A stretch of 64,000 bases of DNA from Hyphomicrobiales bacterium (GCA_900467185.1 UBPA01000013.1:1-64000), one strand, 5' to 3'. Numbered from the stretch's first letter, positions 50,504-60,095 are shown. Notes: generated from the letters alone by a model not told the origin. Translations and numbers: made by a program.

Positions 50504-50764
50504 ATGCTCAAACAGCCCTACCATATCTATATCGAGCGGACTGACCAGATGAAGAACATGGCCCGCTTCTATGCCATGGAAATCTCCACGACACTGTTCG
50601 GAGAGCCCTGTCTCACGCGTCGCTGGGGCAGGATTGGAGCGTCGGGTCAAAGCATGGTCCATCATTTCGAAAACGAACAGGATGCTGTCGTGCTCTTTCT
50701 CCAAATTACACGGCACAAAAGAGCGCGTGGCTACCGGCCGAGATCAGCAGTGTCTGCGCGTTAA
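50504..50764 (+). CDS. WGR-domain protein
   Basis: 86 residues, nearly all a WGR domain: ARFYAMEISTTLFGEPCLTR followed by the name motif RRWGRIGASGQ and HHFENEQDAVVLFLQI. Stand-alone WGR proteins occur often on rhizobial plasmids; the domain binds nucleic acid in PARPs and in MolR-type proteins. Function here is unknown. Confidence 0.85.
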   Translation: MLKQPYHIYIERTDQMKNMARFYAMEISTTLFGEPCLTRRWGRIGASGQSMVHHFENEQDAVVLFLQITRHKRARGYRPRSAVSAR

Positions 50765-50811
50765 AGTCCGGCTACAATAAACAGCGCGGACAAACCACGA
50801 TTGCCTGATCC

Positions 50812-51444
50812 TCAAGCCCTTTTAAGAGCAGCAAGGTCGCCATTTTCAAAGAACGCCAGGTTCGCCTCGATTTTTTCAACTGGCCAATCCCACCAAGCGA
50901 TATCGAGAAGCGCGCTGATGATCTCGTCGCTAAAGCGCATGCGGATGACCTTGGCCGGGTTCCCGCCAACAACGGTATAGGGTGGAACGTCACGAGCAAC
51001 GAGCGACCTGGCAGCAACGATCGCGCCTGCGCCGGTTTGCACACCGGGCATGATCGCTGCGTCATGCCCAATCCATACGTCGTTCCCGACCACCGTATCC
51101 TTCACCGGCAGATCTTCATACCCGAATGTCTCGGGTTTGAAGATGCGGAATGGATAGGTCGTGAAGCCCGTCATCGGATGGTTGGCTGAACTTGTGATAA
51201 AATAACTGCCCCGAGCGATCTGGACAAATTTCCCGATGACCAGCTTCTCGCGGACACCGTGACCCAGATAGGGTGCTAGGACTTCGGCCGTGTCCTACGG
51301 CTTCCCGGAATGCGTGAAATAGCTGTAGTCGCCGATCCCCATGCGTGGATGGCTGACAACGTTTTTCAGGTAGACGGTGTCGCGATAAAGCGTTCCGTCC
51401 GGCAGGGTGATGGGATGACTTGCATTTACATTGAGAAGAGGCAT
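50812..51444 (-). pseudogene. Vat/CatB-type xenobiotic acetyltransferase with premature stop
   Basis: Hexapeptide-repeat acetyltransferase of the streptogramin/chloramphenicol type. The 211-codon frame from ATG 51444 is intact except for an amber codon at 51295-51297 (codon 50, in the TAG just after THSGKP). Downstream residues are well conserved: YFITSSANHPM, VGNDVWIGHDAAIMPGVQ (catalytic His region) and YTVVGGNPAKVIRMRF. A restart at ATG 51174 would lack the first third. Likely inactive unless the codon is suppressed. Confidence 0.85.
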
Positions 51445-51577
51445 CAAAATACCGTTCAGAACGAAACAAGTGGAGTTGGATAACCCATGCTAGTCGCCGA
51501 CTGGGAGGGAATCCATCGCGTCACCCCATTGCTTTCATGAATAGTCTAAATGGCGATGTTTCCGGATGATGCCGCCC

Positions 51578-51742
51578 TCAGAAGGGCGGCTCGGCATCCA
51601 CCCTTCCGTCCTGCTCCGCCGTGATGATTGCCAACTCGGCTTGAGCCAGGTCCAGCTCGGCCTGGATCTCACGGCTCTCCGCAGCGTCGCATGCGTTGTT
51701 GAACTCGGCGCGCAATTCTTCGATGTGCTGTTCGATCGTCAT
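51578..51742 (-). CDS. Small hypothetical protein
   Basis: 54 residues from ATG 51742, preceded by AAGGAGATGAGACG. Acidic and mostly helical (EQHIEELRAEFNNACDAAES). Family not recognised. Ribosome binding site and composition make it a credible gene. Confidence 0.55.
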   Translation of the reverse strand: MTIEQHIEELRAEFNNACDAAESREIQAELDLAQAELAIITAEQDGRVDAEPPF

Positions 51743-52047
51743 CGTCTCATCTCCTTGAGGTTGTGAAAGACAACTTCGTAGGACGGGGCGGGATGGCGGG
51801 GTCAGGGATCGCGGATTCGACCGCCAGCGGCGGCAAGTGGGGGAGCCGATTTTGTTGCGCAGCGGCAAAATTGGGGGAACCGCTCGTCTTTGACGCCGTC
51901 ATTCCGGCCCGGCATCCTCGACCGGTCTAAGCAGCGCTCCCCCGTTTCCATATGCCACCCTGAAAGCCGAAGGCGGGCTCGACGCCCGTCTCCGGCTTCA
52001 CAATCTGACAGGAGAAGGCCCCGCCCGATGGGCGGAGCCTCGATGTC

Positions 52048-52359
52048 TCAGTCTCGGTTCTGGCGGGACCAGATCAACTGGTAGTCATCCTCGCCCTCGA
52101 CTTCGGTCAGGGTTGCGTAGATCGGAGCCGGGAAGCTCGGGTCGTCCAGCTTGACTGAGAGGTAGTCGCGGTCGGTTTGCTCGGAGCGCTTCTGCCAGGC
52201 GGCGCCCAGTTCGACGGCGCCGGCGTAGATGCGGAACTGCGGACCCTTATCGGAGGGGTTCTCAACACGGGCGATGCGGGCCCTGACGTTGAGGGCGAGG
52301 GTGCGGATCGAGCCTGCGAAACCGGTTTCCGTGGAGGTGAAAGTGCCGATGGTCGCCAT
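52048..52359 (-). CDS. DUF736 family protein
   Basis: 103 residues from ATG 52359 with an AAAGGAAC leader. Typical DUF736: [20 protein letters not shown] at the start and [20 protein letters not shown] in the middle. Found on most rhizobial conjugative plasmids and ICEs; function unknown. Confidence 0.93.
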   Translation of the reverse strand: MATIGTFTSTETGFAGSIRTLALNVRARIARVENPSDKGPQFRIYAGAVELGAAWQKRSEQTDRDYLSVKLDDPSFPAPIYATLTEVEGEDDYQLIWSRQNRD

Positions 52360-52860
52360 GGTGGTGTTCCTTTGCTGTGTCTCGGGCCGCACCATTGCGG
52401 CCTCGATGGCAGTCGCAAAGATCGGGGACGATCGGACCGCACCCGCCGGGGTCCCGTCGCGCCTCACGCGATGGGGTGGCACAGGGCTGAAATGCAATGG
52501 AGGGCGGGCGGGAGAAACTTTGTTGGCGCGCGAGGAATGCGAACGCAGTTCGCAGGGGAAGAAAGTTGCGGAGGCCGTTGCGGGACACCGATCGAGGCGC
52601 AGCCGCTCTCCGGTCAGACATGCCCCATCGAGCTCGCACATGGAGCGCCAGAAGCAGGGGTGAAAGGACATCGCTATGGCGTCGCAGTACAGACCATCCA
52701 TCATGAACGGCAAGACAGGGCCAATTCCTCGACGTGAACCAATCTACGGCTCCCGAACTCATCCACAGAACCTCGCCAGCAGCGGTCCTCTCCGAACATC
52801 TGCCGGTACAGGGCTGGCACCATGGACAAAAGTACGTATCCAATTTCGCCAGCTTATCCG
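52360..52860. other. Intergenic region downstream of the PP-loop gene
   Basis: About 500 nt. Long frames occur on both strands but have no ribosome binding site or recognisable motif and overlap each other, so I do not call a gene. Confidence 0.35.
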
Positions 52861-53889
52861 TTAGGAGCAGGCTGCGCACCCCGGCCGACCTCCGATCAAC
52901 GCACCGCATCGAGCGTGGCTGATGGATTTCCGATCTCCGACCCCGCACAGGCCCTCGCACTCGTTTGGCCACAGATCGAGCTGTCCGTGATCCGCGGCGG
53001 TCGACAGGTCCACTTCGTCGAGTGGCACGCCCGATCGATGCAGGTAGACCTCGCCTCGGATGCCGCGCAGGCCGGTCCGGATCGTCCGATCGACCGCCAC
53101 GGCGTCAAGCCAGGTCCCGGGGTCCTCATCACGCATCCTGCGCCAGACGGCATAGGAATGGAAAGGGCATCCGATGCAGGCGCTTTTCGGGGGACGGGGA
53201 TAGCCGTGACGATCAAGCCAGCGCAAGCAGTCGTGCCGGGTCATGCGCTGCTGGATGAGCGGCCAGCGGTTGAACTGCCACGCCTCGCGTGACGGCTTCC
53301 TGCACACGACCTCGTCGAGCGAGATGCCGAACCATTGCTCGACGACCGGATGACGAGGAGACCGTCGACGCGTCAGTCCGGCAAGTGCGCGGACTTTTCG
53401 ACGGATGGGAACGATTTTGTCGGCGCCCTTGCATTGTCGCCGGATCATGCCGGTCTCGATCCTCTCGGAGGCGGTCACTCGTGTGGAGACCGGAACGAGA
53501 TGGCCATCCTCGTCCTCGTCAAAGATCGGCACTGTGGCCCCCGCCGGCGTCACGGTTCGCGTCAACGCCGGGATGGAGGCCCAGCGCCGTCCTTTGGCAG
53601 CCTCCAGAAGATTGTCGCGGATATTTCCCGCCGACACGATATGGACGGGAAACGGCAGGACATTGGGCGACATCAGCCAGGCGAGGTGGTCGTAAACCGC
53701 CGTCGGTTCCCAGCCGGTGTCGGCAAAGATGGCGCAGTCGGGTATTGGCCCGACCTCGCCATGCGCCGCCATCAAGGCCAGTGTCGTCGATTGAACACCG
53801 GCGCCGAGGTTTAGGATCCGCAAGGAAGGAGGAGGCGACGCCAGTGCGCCCGCTTCCTTTCGGGTGAAGATCGGAGGCTCGATCATCAT
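52861..53889 (-). CDS. PP-loop ATPase-like protein (PAPS-reductase/adenine nucleotide alpha-hydrolase family)
   Basis: About 342 residues from ATG 53889, overlapping the upstream stop as ATGATGA. The N-terminal PP-loop fold shows LGAGVQSTTLALMAAHGEVG (a variant SGGxDS loop with the Gly-rich turn) then FADTGWEP. C-terminal CIGCPFHSYAVW suggests a metal or thiol site like that of PAPS-reductase relatives. Such proteins usually activate a substrate with ATP, for example thiolation or nucleotide modification. It is translationally coupled to an ArdC-type antirestriction gene, which fits a role in DNA protection (inference). Confidence 0.75.
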   Translation of the reverse strand: MMIEPPIFTRKEAGALASPPPSLRILNLGAGVQSTTLALMAAHGEVGPIPDCAIFADTGWEPTAVYDHLAWLMSPNVLPFPVHIVSAGNIRDNLLEAAKGRRWASIPALTRTVTPAGATVPIFDEDEDGHLVPVSTRVTASERIETGMIRRQCKGADKIVPIRRKVRALAGLTRRRSPRHPVVEQWFGISLDEVVCRKPSREAWQFNRWPLIQQRMTRHDCLRWLDRHGYPRPPKSACIGCPFHSYAVWRRMRDEDPGTWLDAVAVDRTIRTGLRGIRGEVYLHRSGVPLDEVDLSTAADHGQLDLWPNECEGLCGVGDRKSISHARCGALIGGRPGCAACS

Positions 53890-54813
53890 GCCGCCTCCCA
53901 CTCGTCTCGTGCTGCAGTCTGAAGCCCATGCAGTAATGCAACGGCCCTTTGCGCATGTGCCGCCGCTTGGAAGATGGCACGCTTGTCGTCCGACAGGACG
54001 TGCAACCAGGACTGCAAATAGGAGGCGTGATCGGGTCGCGGCTCCAGTTCCGGAGCGATGCCGAGATCGGCGCAAAGGAAGCAGCTGCCGAGTTCGGCGA
54101 TCAGCTCTTCACGCGCACGTTCGCTTTTATCTTTGGCGTAACGGCTGAGAACGCGGCCGACACGGGCAGGATGCGCCGTCCAGTGCGTGGCTTCATGGCT
54201 GAGCGTCGCCACGTAGCCAGTGGCATCCCGGAACGTCTCGAACGGCGGCATCTGGATATGGTCCGATACCGGTGCATAGTAGGCCTGGCTGCCGCCGTGC
54301 CGGATCACGGCACCCGTGTTGCGGAAGAAGCGGTCGGCTTGGTCGATCCGCTCTACCCGGTCGAGAAGAGGTACCAGCTGCTCATAATAGCGATCGGGCA
54401 GTCCATCGATTTGTTCGATGTTAAACACCGAGTAGGCTTTGAGGAATGGAATTTCGCGGTCGACCTCGTTTCCGTGCCCGTCGCTTTCGGACTTGGTGAA
54501 GCGGCTGGCGAAGACGACCGTCGAGCCGGTTTCGCCCTTGCGCACCGAAGCCCCAAGCTCGAGGGCCTGTTTGAACTTCATCCCACATCGGCGACGAGAA
54601 TCCTCGTGCTATTCCTTCCGACCAGAGAAGCAGCACGTTCATGCCGGAATAGGGCAGGCGGTTGTGCCGCAGTGGCTGGGTAATGCGCGCTTGCGTGTTT
54701 GCCACGCTCCATGGCTTCATCCAGGAGCGAACGCCCAGCTCAAGATCGGCAACGATCCGGTCAGTAATCCGGGTATAGATGTCGTTACGGTCTCCTATCG
54801 ATTTCCTGCTCAT
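53886..54813 (-). pseudogene. ardC: ArdC-type antirestriction protein, frameshifted
   Basis: N-terminal ArdC/DUF1738 ssDNA-binding domain from ATG 54813 (DIYTRITDRIVADLELG, LPYSGMNVLLLWSEG, SPMW) and a C-terminal zincin metallopeptidase part (FKQALELGASVRKGETGS, zinc motif HEATHW) are in different frames. The junction is at a GGG run (54582-54584, minus strand) where the continuous reading TGG-ATG-AAG needs GG, so one extra G splits the gene. The downstream half can start at its own ATG 54581. Either a fresh mutation or a homopolymer error. Confidence 0.85.
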
Positions 54814-55213
54814 CTTCGTCTCTCCTTCTTGTCTGACCGCGCCGATCGCGGTCCGTCACGGAGGTCCGAAAGCAGGAGGCAAAGGCTGCTGGTGCACCCA
54901 GAGGGCCGGAACGAAGAGGAGGACGGCGAAGCCGTTGCGCGGGTAAGCCGGCTCCTGCAGGACCACCGGCCGGGACGGGCCGCAGATTCGCCAGCAATTC
55001 CCTTGTTCAGCTTTCGACATGGAAAAAGGCCGGTCCCAGCGGCCTTGAAACGACCAGCCGCCGGTTCAGACCTCAACGAACACGAAGGGCACGCAGGCAC
55101 GGGCTCGCGACCTGCATCCGACGAACCGATGATGAAACACTTGGCTGACATCAGCATATGCTCGTTCCGACGCCGCATACAAAGCCGCCCCTGGGAACGC
55201 TTTAGGATCCGCC
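54814..55213. other. Leader region of the antirestriction gene
   Basis: About 400 nt; open frames on both strands look like composition artefacts (Ser/Arg/Pro rich). No gene is called. Confidence 0.3.
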
Positions 55214-55549
55214 TCACGCCGCCCGCCGCAAACCGCTCATGTCGAGCTTTGACCGGATGACCGCGATGGCACGGTCCTGGCGTTCGAGCTTGCGGACAAG
55301 CGCCTCGATCTCACCGCGCCGCATGAAGGCGAGGGTCTCGATATAGCTTTGGAAGAGCATTTCATCGGACCGCGTCCAACGGGCACCGGATCGCTTGTGG
55401 CTGCGATTGCTGGCCTTGGCCTTCTCTGTGACCGTGAGACGCTCGGCTCGTCCCTCGATCTGCCGCTGTACGCGATCGAGGTGATGGGAAGTCTCGCGCC
55501 GGGCAGCCTCCTTACGCGCCAGCAGATTTTGAGGGCTGGCGGCGGTCAT
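55214..55549 (-). CDS. Hypothetical helical protein
   Basis: 111 residues, highly charged and helical (RKEAARRETSHHLDRVQRQI, EIEALVRKLERQDRAIAVI). Start ATG 55549 overlaps the stop of an upstream decayed frame (ATGA). No family recognised. Its place in the ArdC/ParB cluster suggests a plasmid accessory role. Confidence 0.6.
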   Translation of the reverse strand: MTAASPQNLLARKEAARRETSHHLDRVQRQIEGRAERLTVTEKAKASNRSHKRSGARWTRSDEMLFQSYIETLAFMRRGEIEALVRKLERQDRAIAVIRSKLDMSGLRRAA

Positions 55550-55780
55550 GGCCTCGTCCTTAGGCGCTGCCAGCCGAGGAAATCGGACGGACCATCACAG
55601 ACGGTGTGCCGCTGCTCATCGATAACGAGCCCGAAACGGCCGCGCGTCTCGTATTCCGTGCCCGGAACCAGAAAGCGTCGGTCCTCGTCTTAGGCGGTGC
55701 CGGCTCTGTTGCGCCATGCCACAGCTTCAACAATTCCTGCGTGGTGGCTGGACCGTATGGCGGAGGTCACCACCCAGTCA
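55547..55780 (-). pseudogene. Short coding remnant with internal stop
   Basis: One minus-strand frame reads as protein on both sides of a TAA near 55690 (VDDWVVTSAIRSSHHAGIVE before it, RGRFGLVIDEQRHTVCDGPS after it) and ends by overlapping the next gene. Unrecognised family; probably a broken small gene. Confidence 0.4.
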
Positions 55781-56212
55781 TCAACGTGCGAGAAGTCGGA
55801 ACTTGCGGATCTGGCGCACGGGCAGGGCAATTGCCACGGCGATGGCTTCCTCGGTCCAGCCGAGTGCCGCCAGGCGTTCGATGCCGCGCCACTGGTCGAC
55901 AGGGTTGAGCGGCTCGCGGGCAATGTTCTCGATCATCGAGCGCATCGCGCCGTTGTCATTTGCCGCATCAACGACAAGGACGTCGATCTCCTCCAGACCT
56001 GCAGCAATCGCCTGCTTCACGCGGCGATGACCGGCCTGAATGATATAGCCGTTTCCGCCGTCGAGTTCGGGCGAGATGACCGGCGGCTGGATGATGCCGA
56101 CGGCTTTCACCGTTGCCAGCAGCAACGCATCCGACTGCGGCGATGATTTCGAGCGGCGCGCATCCTCGGGATTTTCTTTCAGCGAACGCGGATCGACCTT
56201 GATGACTTCCAT
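55781..56212 (-). pseudogene. Truncated ParB-like nuclease-domain protein
   Basis: 143 residues from ATG 56212, preceded by AAGGGAG. It has the ParB N-terminal domain (KEN-type start VDPRSLKENPEDARRS, YIIQAGHRRVKQAIAAGLEE, MIENIAREPLNPVDQWRGIE) and the start of the HTH (LGWTEEAIAVAIALPVRQIR), then stops. Homologues on rhizobial plasmids go on for hundreds of residues. It is not RepB; it is likely a plasmid DNA-metabolism gene that lost its 3' part. Confidence 0.8.
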
Positions 56213-56585
56213 GGGAAAACTCCCTTGAGGGGTTTGAGAACCGGCCAGGCGCCAGTCCTTCCTGTCTTCATTCTTTCCGAAGACATCCTCCGAACCGCGG
56301 GGCGGACAGGACGGCGCAACTGTCAGCGAGCGTGCCTGCCGCGAAGCACGAGCGGGGCTCACAGCCCTGCGAGGACGAATGGCCGGGATGCGCAGGTGAC
56401 GGTTGAGCGCCAGCGGCGGCGGCCAATTCGATCTGCGAGAAGTTCTCTCTTCCGTCTTTTATTTCGCCTTTCAATTTCATTTCGGCGCTTCTGGCTTCGC
56501 GGCCCTGCCACGATGAACGAAACAAACACCTTTTATCACCCATTCTGTTGCGGTATTGTGGGCTATAATTTGGGGTTTATCGCTT
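56213..56585. promoter_or_regulatory. Divergent intergenic region, ParB-like and Fic genes
   Basis: About 370 nt between the two divergent genes, low coding potential. AT-rich ATTGTGGGCTATAATTTG at 56556-56573 contains the -10-like TATAAT, 13-18 nt before the Fic start, possibly a promoter for fic with a very short leader. Confidence 0.35.
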
Positions 56586-57707
56586 ATGGCATGGAACTGG
56601 GAGCTGGAGGCGTGGCCGGATTTCGAATGGAATCCAGAGCATCTGAGGACCAGAGAGCGGGCATTCATGGAGAATGCGGCGATCGCCGTCGGTGCCATCC
56701 GTCATCTCGAGAAAGACGACCGCGAAGAGATCGTGATCGAACTGCTCAGCGCCGATGCTTTGAGCACGTCGGCCATCGAGGGGGAAGTGCTCGATCGCGA
56801 CAGCGTGCAATCCTCCTTGCGGCGGCAGCTGGGAATGTCCGCAGCTGCTTTCCGCAGTAGGCCTGCAGAGGCAGGCATTGCGGAAATGATGGCTGATCTC
56901 TACCGCCACCCCCTTGACCCCATCACCGAGGCGCGCCTTTTCGAATGGCACCGGATGGTCATGAACGGCCGCCGGGATATCGCGGATATCGGACACTATC
57001 GTCGCCACGGAGAGCCGATGCAGATCGTCTCAGGCGCTTTCGGGCGCCAGCGTGTACACTTCGAAGCGCCGCCCTCCGATCGCCTGTCGACCGAGATGGG
57101 CAGGCTTCTCGAATGGCTTGAACGGACATATCCAGAAGGGTCAGACCCGCTTGGCGCCCTAACCCGTGCCGGCATCGCCCATCTGTGGTTCGAGAGCATT
57201 CACCCTTTCGAGGATGGCAACGGTCGTATCGGCCGTGCCATCGCCGAAAGCGCGCTTGCTCGTGCGATAACCACGCCAACTTTCAGCGCGTTGTCGAAAT
57301 CGCTGCTGAAGCACCGCAAAGATTATTATGCCATGCTGGAGGCCGCGAGCACCACGCTTGTGATCGATGACTGGCTCTTATGGTTCGCGGACCGGGCGCT
57401 TGAAGCCCAGAAATCCGCGGACGATCTGGTTCGCTTCCTGATCGAAAAGACGCGCCTCATGGACAGGCTTCGTGGTGTGATGAACGAACGACAGGAGAAA
57501 GTCTTGCTGCGCATGCTGGCCGAAGGGCCAGATGGTTTCACCGGCGGCTTGAGCGCCGGAAACTACGCAACCATCACCGGCGCTCCGCCCTCGACGGTCA
57601 CCCGCGACCTTTCCGATCTCGTCGAGATGGGCGCGCTTCTGCGAACCGGTGAGCGCAAGGCGACGCGCTACCGGCTGAAGATCGCAATCGATCCAGAGGC
57701 GACCTGA
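56586..57707 (+). CDS. Fic/DOC-family AMPylation protein, class II with winged HTH
   Basis: 373 residues from ATG 56586. N-terminal DUF4172-like domain (WNWELEAWPDFEWNPEHLR) with the inhibitory motif TSAIEG at 61-66, central Fic domain with HPFEDGNGRIGR at 206-217, and C-terminal winged HTH (TGAPPSTVTRDLSDLVEMGA). The active-site motif is complete, so it should transfer AMP to target proteins when Glu65 moves away. No separate antitoxin gene was seen, consistent with intramolecular inhibition. Confidence 0.93.
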   Translation: MAWNWELEAWPDFEWNPEHLRTRERAFMENAAIAVGAIRHLEKDDREEIVIELLSADALSTSAIEGEVLDRDSVQSSLRRQLGMSAAAFRSRPAEAGIAEMMADLYRHPLDPITEARLFEWHRMVMNGRRDIADIGHYRRHGEPMQIVSGAFGRQRVHFEAPPSDRLSTEMGRLLEWLERTYPEGSDPLGALTRAGIAHLWFESIHPFEDGNGRIGRAIAESALARAITTPTFSALSKSLLKHRKDYYAMLEAASTTLVIDDWLLWFADRALEAQKSADDLVRFLIEKTRLMDRLRGVMNERQEKVLLRMLAEGPDGFTGGLSAGNYATITGAPPSTVTRDLSDLVEMGALLRTGERKATRYRLKIAIDPEAT

Positions 57708-57730
57708 TCGAGGCATTTTATCGAAGTGGG

Positions 57731-58569
57731 TTAGGCCGCGACCTCATGCGGCTCGGTGTCGTCGCGCGCGGATTTCGTGAAGGCATCCTCGACCTCTGCC
57801 AACGTCTGGCGCTTCTCGGCCAGTTCGTCGGAAAACGCAAAACTGCCGCCTTCCCGAGACCGATAGGACACGAGGCGACGACGGACTTCCTCGAGTCGAT
57901 GACGATAGCTGTCGCGCTTCTCCTGGAAACTGTCAAGCGCGTGCTCGAGCCGGGAGATCGCCCCGAGAGGCGTCACGGTCACCGCCAGATCGACCTCGTA
58001 GTCGGCGCCAATGCACTGAAGGACCGTAGTATAGTAGTATCCGTCGTTTCTATCGGAACGCTCGCCATCATAGACGAGATCGAAGCTGCCAATTGTAGCG
58101 AGGTGGAATACACCAACGTGCTGCAGTTGAACGAGGACCTGACGGCGGACGGCAGCTGATCGTCGTCATGCGCGGCACGCAGGCGCTCCAGCCGGGCGAT
58201 ATCGGCTTCGAGACCGGCCTTTTGCATCAACCGCAAGTGCTCGACGGCGGAGCGGACGGACAGGTCGCAATAGCTGTGGAAGTGACGGATGGCACCATCG
58301 ATGGGCAAAGTGAAGAACACCGATGTCACCGAGCCTGTCAGATACTCGCGCATGGCGAAGATCGATCCCCGGGTCCAGAGCGGAGGGAGGATATCGAACA
58401 TATAGTCGTTCTCGACATCCGTGATCTCAAACTATTCACCGGCATACAGGGGACAAGCGTCGCCGGCCCATGGGTCCGGCCGCTGGGCGTGACGGTCGAA
58501 CATGCGGAACATTTGCTGGCGCGTCGCCACGCCCTGAAAGACCTTGCGGGTTTTGGGAGAGGTGTTCAT
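57731..58569 (-). pseudogene. DUF1419-like gene fused or decayed with a helicase-methylase tail
   Basis: From ATG 58569 (MNTSPKTRKVFQGVATRQQM; AAGGAG leader) the frame looks like DUF1419 and is cut by TAG at 58432-58434 where the family has Trp after LYAGE. It then reads on: YMFDILPPLW, FAMREYLTGSVTSVFF. Near 58158 the frame shifts, and the last part (GSFDLVYDGER..., RLEHALDSFQEKRDSYRHRL, ending 57731) resembles the C-terminus of large helicase/DNA-methylase proteins. So it is probably two broken genes joined. Confidence 0.65.
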
Positions 58570-58633
58570 TTCGGCTCCTTGAGAGACGTCCGGACCGAAG
58601 CGAGCACCGTCGGTCACGACCATGCTTATCTGT

Positions 58634-59668
58634 TCAATCCTCCATGACCTCTCCCGGGCCGCCGGCATCGTGTCCGCCCGGGTCAAGGGCCGGCAAGGCC
58701 GGGCGAAGCCTCCCTTGATGCGGGCGGCGCGAATGCGGCACGTTGTTCTTTTCCGTCTCTTTCTTCCTTCTTTCCTCCTCCTGATGTTTCAGCACCTCAT
58801 TCCAGTCGTCCGCCGGCGGTCGCAGACGCGACCAGTTGCAACCAGCTTCTTCTGCCAACTCCCGAAGTCGGTGCGCATAGGCCTCGCCCTGTTGGTTGGC
58901 ATCGGTTGAAGCGACCAGTTGCACGTCTTGGTGACGAGCCAGATGTCGCAGCGCTAAATCCGTGTTCGGCGACCACCCGCCGCCCGTGCTGAGATACAGA
59001 GTGCCTTTTCGCATCCCTTCGATCGCAGCGAGGCTCATGGCGTCGATGGCGGCTTCCGTTACACAGAGCCGTTGCGCGTCGGATGGGCCGAGCCGGAATA
59101 GGACCTTCGCACCGCCGGTCGCAAAGCCCCGCCAGTCCGGGCCGCGTTCTTCCCAGCCACAGATGTTGCCGTCATCTTCAACATGGCCGGCCCACATGCT
59201 TCCATGAGGCCCCTCCCGAAGTACACCCTGTCTGATGGCACCCTTCAGAATTCGGGCTGGTATGAAGCGCGTGAACCGCAGGTAACGCCAGGTATCCGAT
59301 GCTGGCCAAGGATCCCTGCGCGAGATCCATCGATCATTGATCGTTCCAGTCGCCGAGCTTGTTGCTGGTGCTTTCGCCCAGTCGGCCTCGACCGACTGGA
59401 AGCCGATGAGACCTGCAACACGGTTAAAAGCCTCGATGAAGCCACCACCATGGAGGTGCGTTACAAGCGAGAACACGTCGCCCTTGCCGTCGCCAAGGGG
59501 ATCGAACCAGCCCCGATCTTCGTGGGTGACGATGACGATCGCACCGCCACGGCGGTATTTCACAGCGCGACGGGTGCTCTCCTTTACATCGATTGCAAAG
59601 CCCGAAGTTTCCAGAACGGCTCCGCATCCGACCCGCTCGCGGATCTCTTCAATATCTTTTCGCTTCAT
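58634..59668 (-). CDS. DUF3991/Toprim domain protein
   Basis: 344 residues from ATG 59668 (MKRKDIEEIRERVG), GGGGAAAAG upstream. N-terminal zinc-free primase-like DUF3991 (GWFDPLGDGKGDVFSLVTHL) and a C-terminal Toprim-like fold (RLCVTEAAIDAMSLAAIEG, LVASTDANQQGEAYA with the Asp pair). Commonly encoded on Rhizobiales plasmids near DUF736; it may help establish or prime plasmid DNA in a new host. The C-terminal tail is Pro/His/Arg rich. Confidence 0.85.
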   Translation of the reverse strand: MKRKDIEEIRERVGCGAVLETSGFAIDVKESTRRAVKYRRGGAIVIVTHEDRGWFDPLGDGKGDVFSLVTHLHGGGFIEAFNRVAGLIGFQSVEADWAKAPATSSATGTINDRWISRRDPWPASDTWRYLRFTRFIPARILKGAIRQGVLREGPHGSMWAGHVEDDGNICGWEERGPDWRGFATGGAKVLFRLGPSDAQRLCVTEAAIDAMSLAAIEGMRKGTLYLSTGGGWSPNTDLALRHLARHQDVQLVASTDANQQGEAYAHRLRELAEEAGCNWSRLRPPADDWNEVLKHQEEERRKKETEKNNVPHSRRPHQGRLRPALPALDPGGHDAGGPGEVMED

Positions 59669-59880
59669 CTTTTCCCCGATCGCCCGGCGATCGTCCTTCC
59701 CGATTTTTTTTCCGCACTCTTCGCGGACACCTTTCCGTCCGGCGCGAAGAGCAAAGGCGGCAAGGGCGCGGTTGGCAATTGATGAATCCTGCAAAGGATT
59801 CGACAGCCGCGGCGAAGCTTCCCTTGCCACCGCTCGCTCGCAATCGGCAGCCGGGACGACGATGGCGGCTAATGACCCGC

Positions 59881-60045
59881 TCAGGGATGAAATTCATGTA
59901 TGACCTTGAGGCCGTCGTCTGCGTCGATCTCGTCGGAGGGTAGGACGCCGTACTCACTGTCGACTGCAAAAACGGTGACCGGGACCATAAGATCACGGGA
60001 AAGTTGAAAGGCGCGGGACTGTGCGAGGGAAAGATCGTGCGACAT
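59881..60045 (-). CDS. Small hypothetical protein
   Basis: 54 residues from ATG 60045 (MSHDLSLAQSRAFQLSRDL), GTGGAG upstream. Contains VPVTVFAVDSEYGVLPSDEI; acidic C-terminus. Not recognised but protein-like in composition. Confidence 0.5.
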   Translation of the reverse strand: MSHDLSLAQSRAFQLSRDLMVPVTVFAVDSEYGVLPSDEIDADDGLKVIHEFHP

Positions 60046-60095
60046 CGTGATCGGCTCCACTCGGGAGCGGGCCAACTCCCGCTCGATGGCTCCAA

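Noticed and set aside
52262..52972. 236-codon minus-strand frame over the DUF736 leader and the end of the PP-loop gene
   Set aside because: It overlaps two better genes, is rich in Arg/Ser/Pro and has no motif.
54810..55217. Minus-strand frame upstream of ardC
   Set aside because: Low-complexity Ser/Arg-rich translation and no ribosome binding site; treated as leader.
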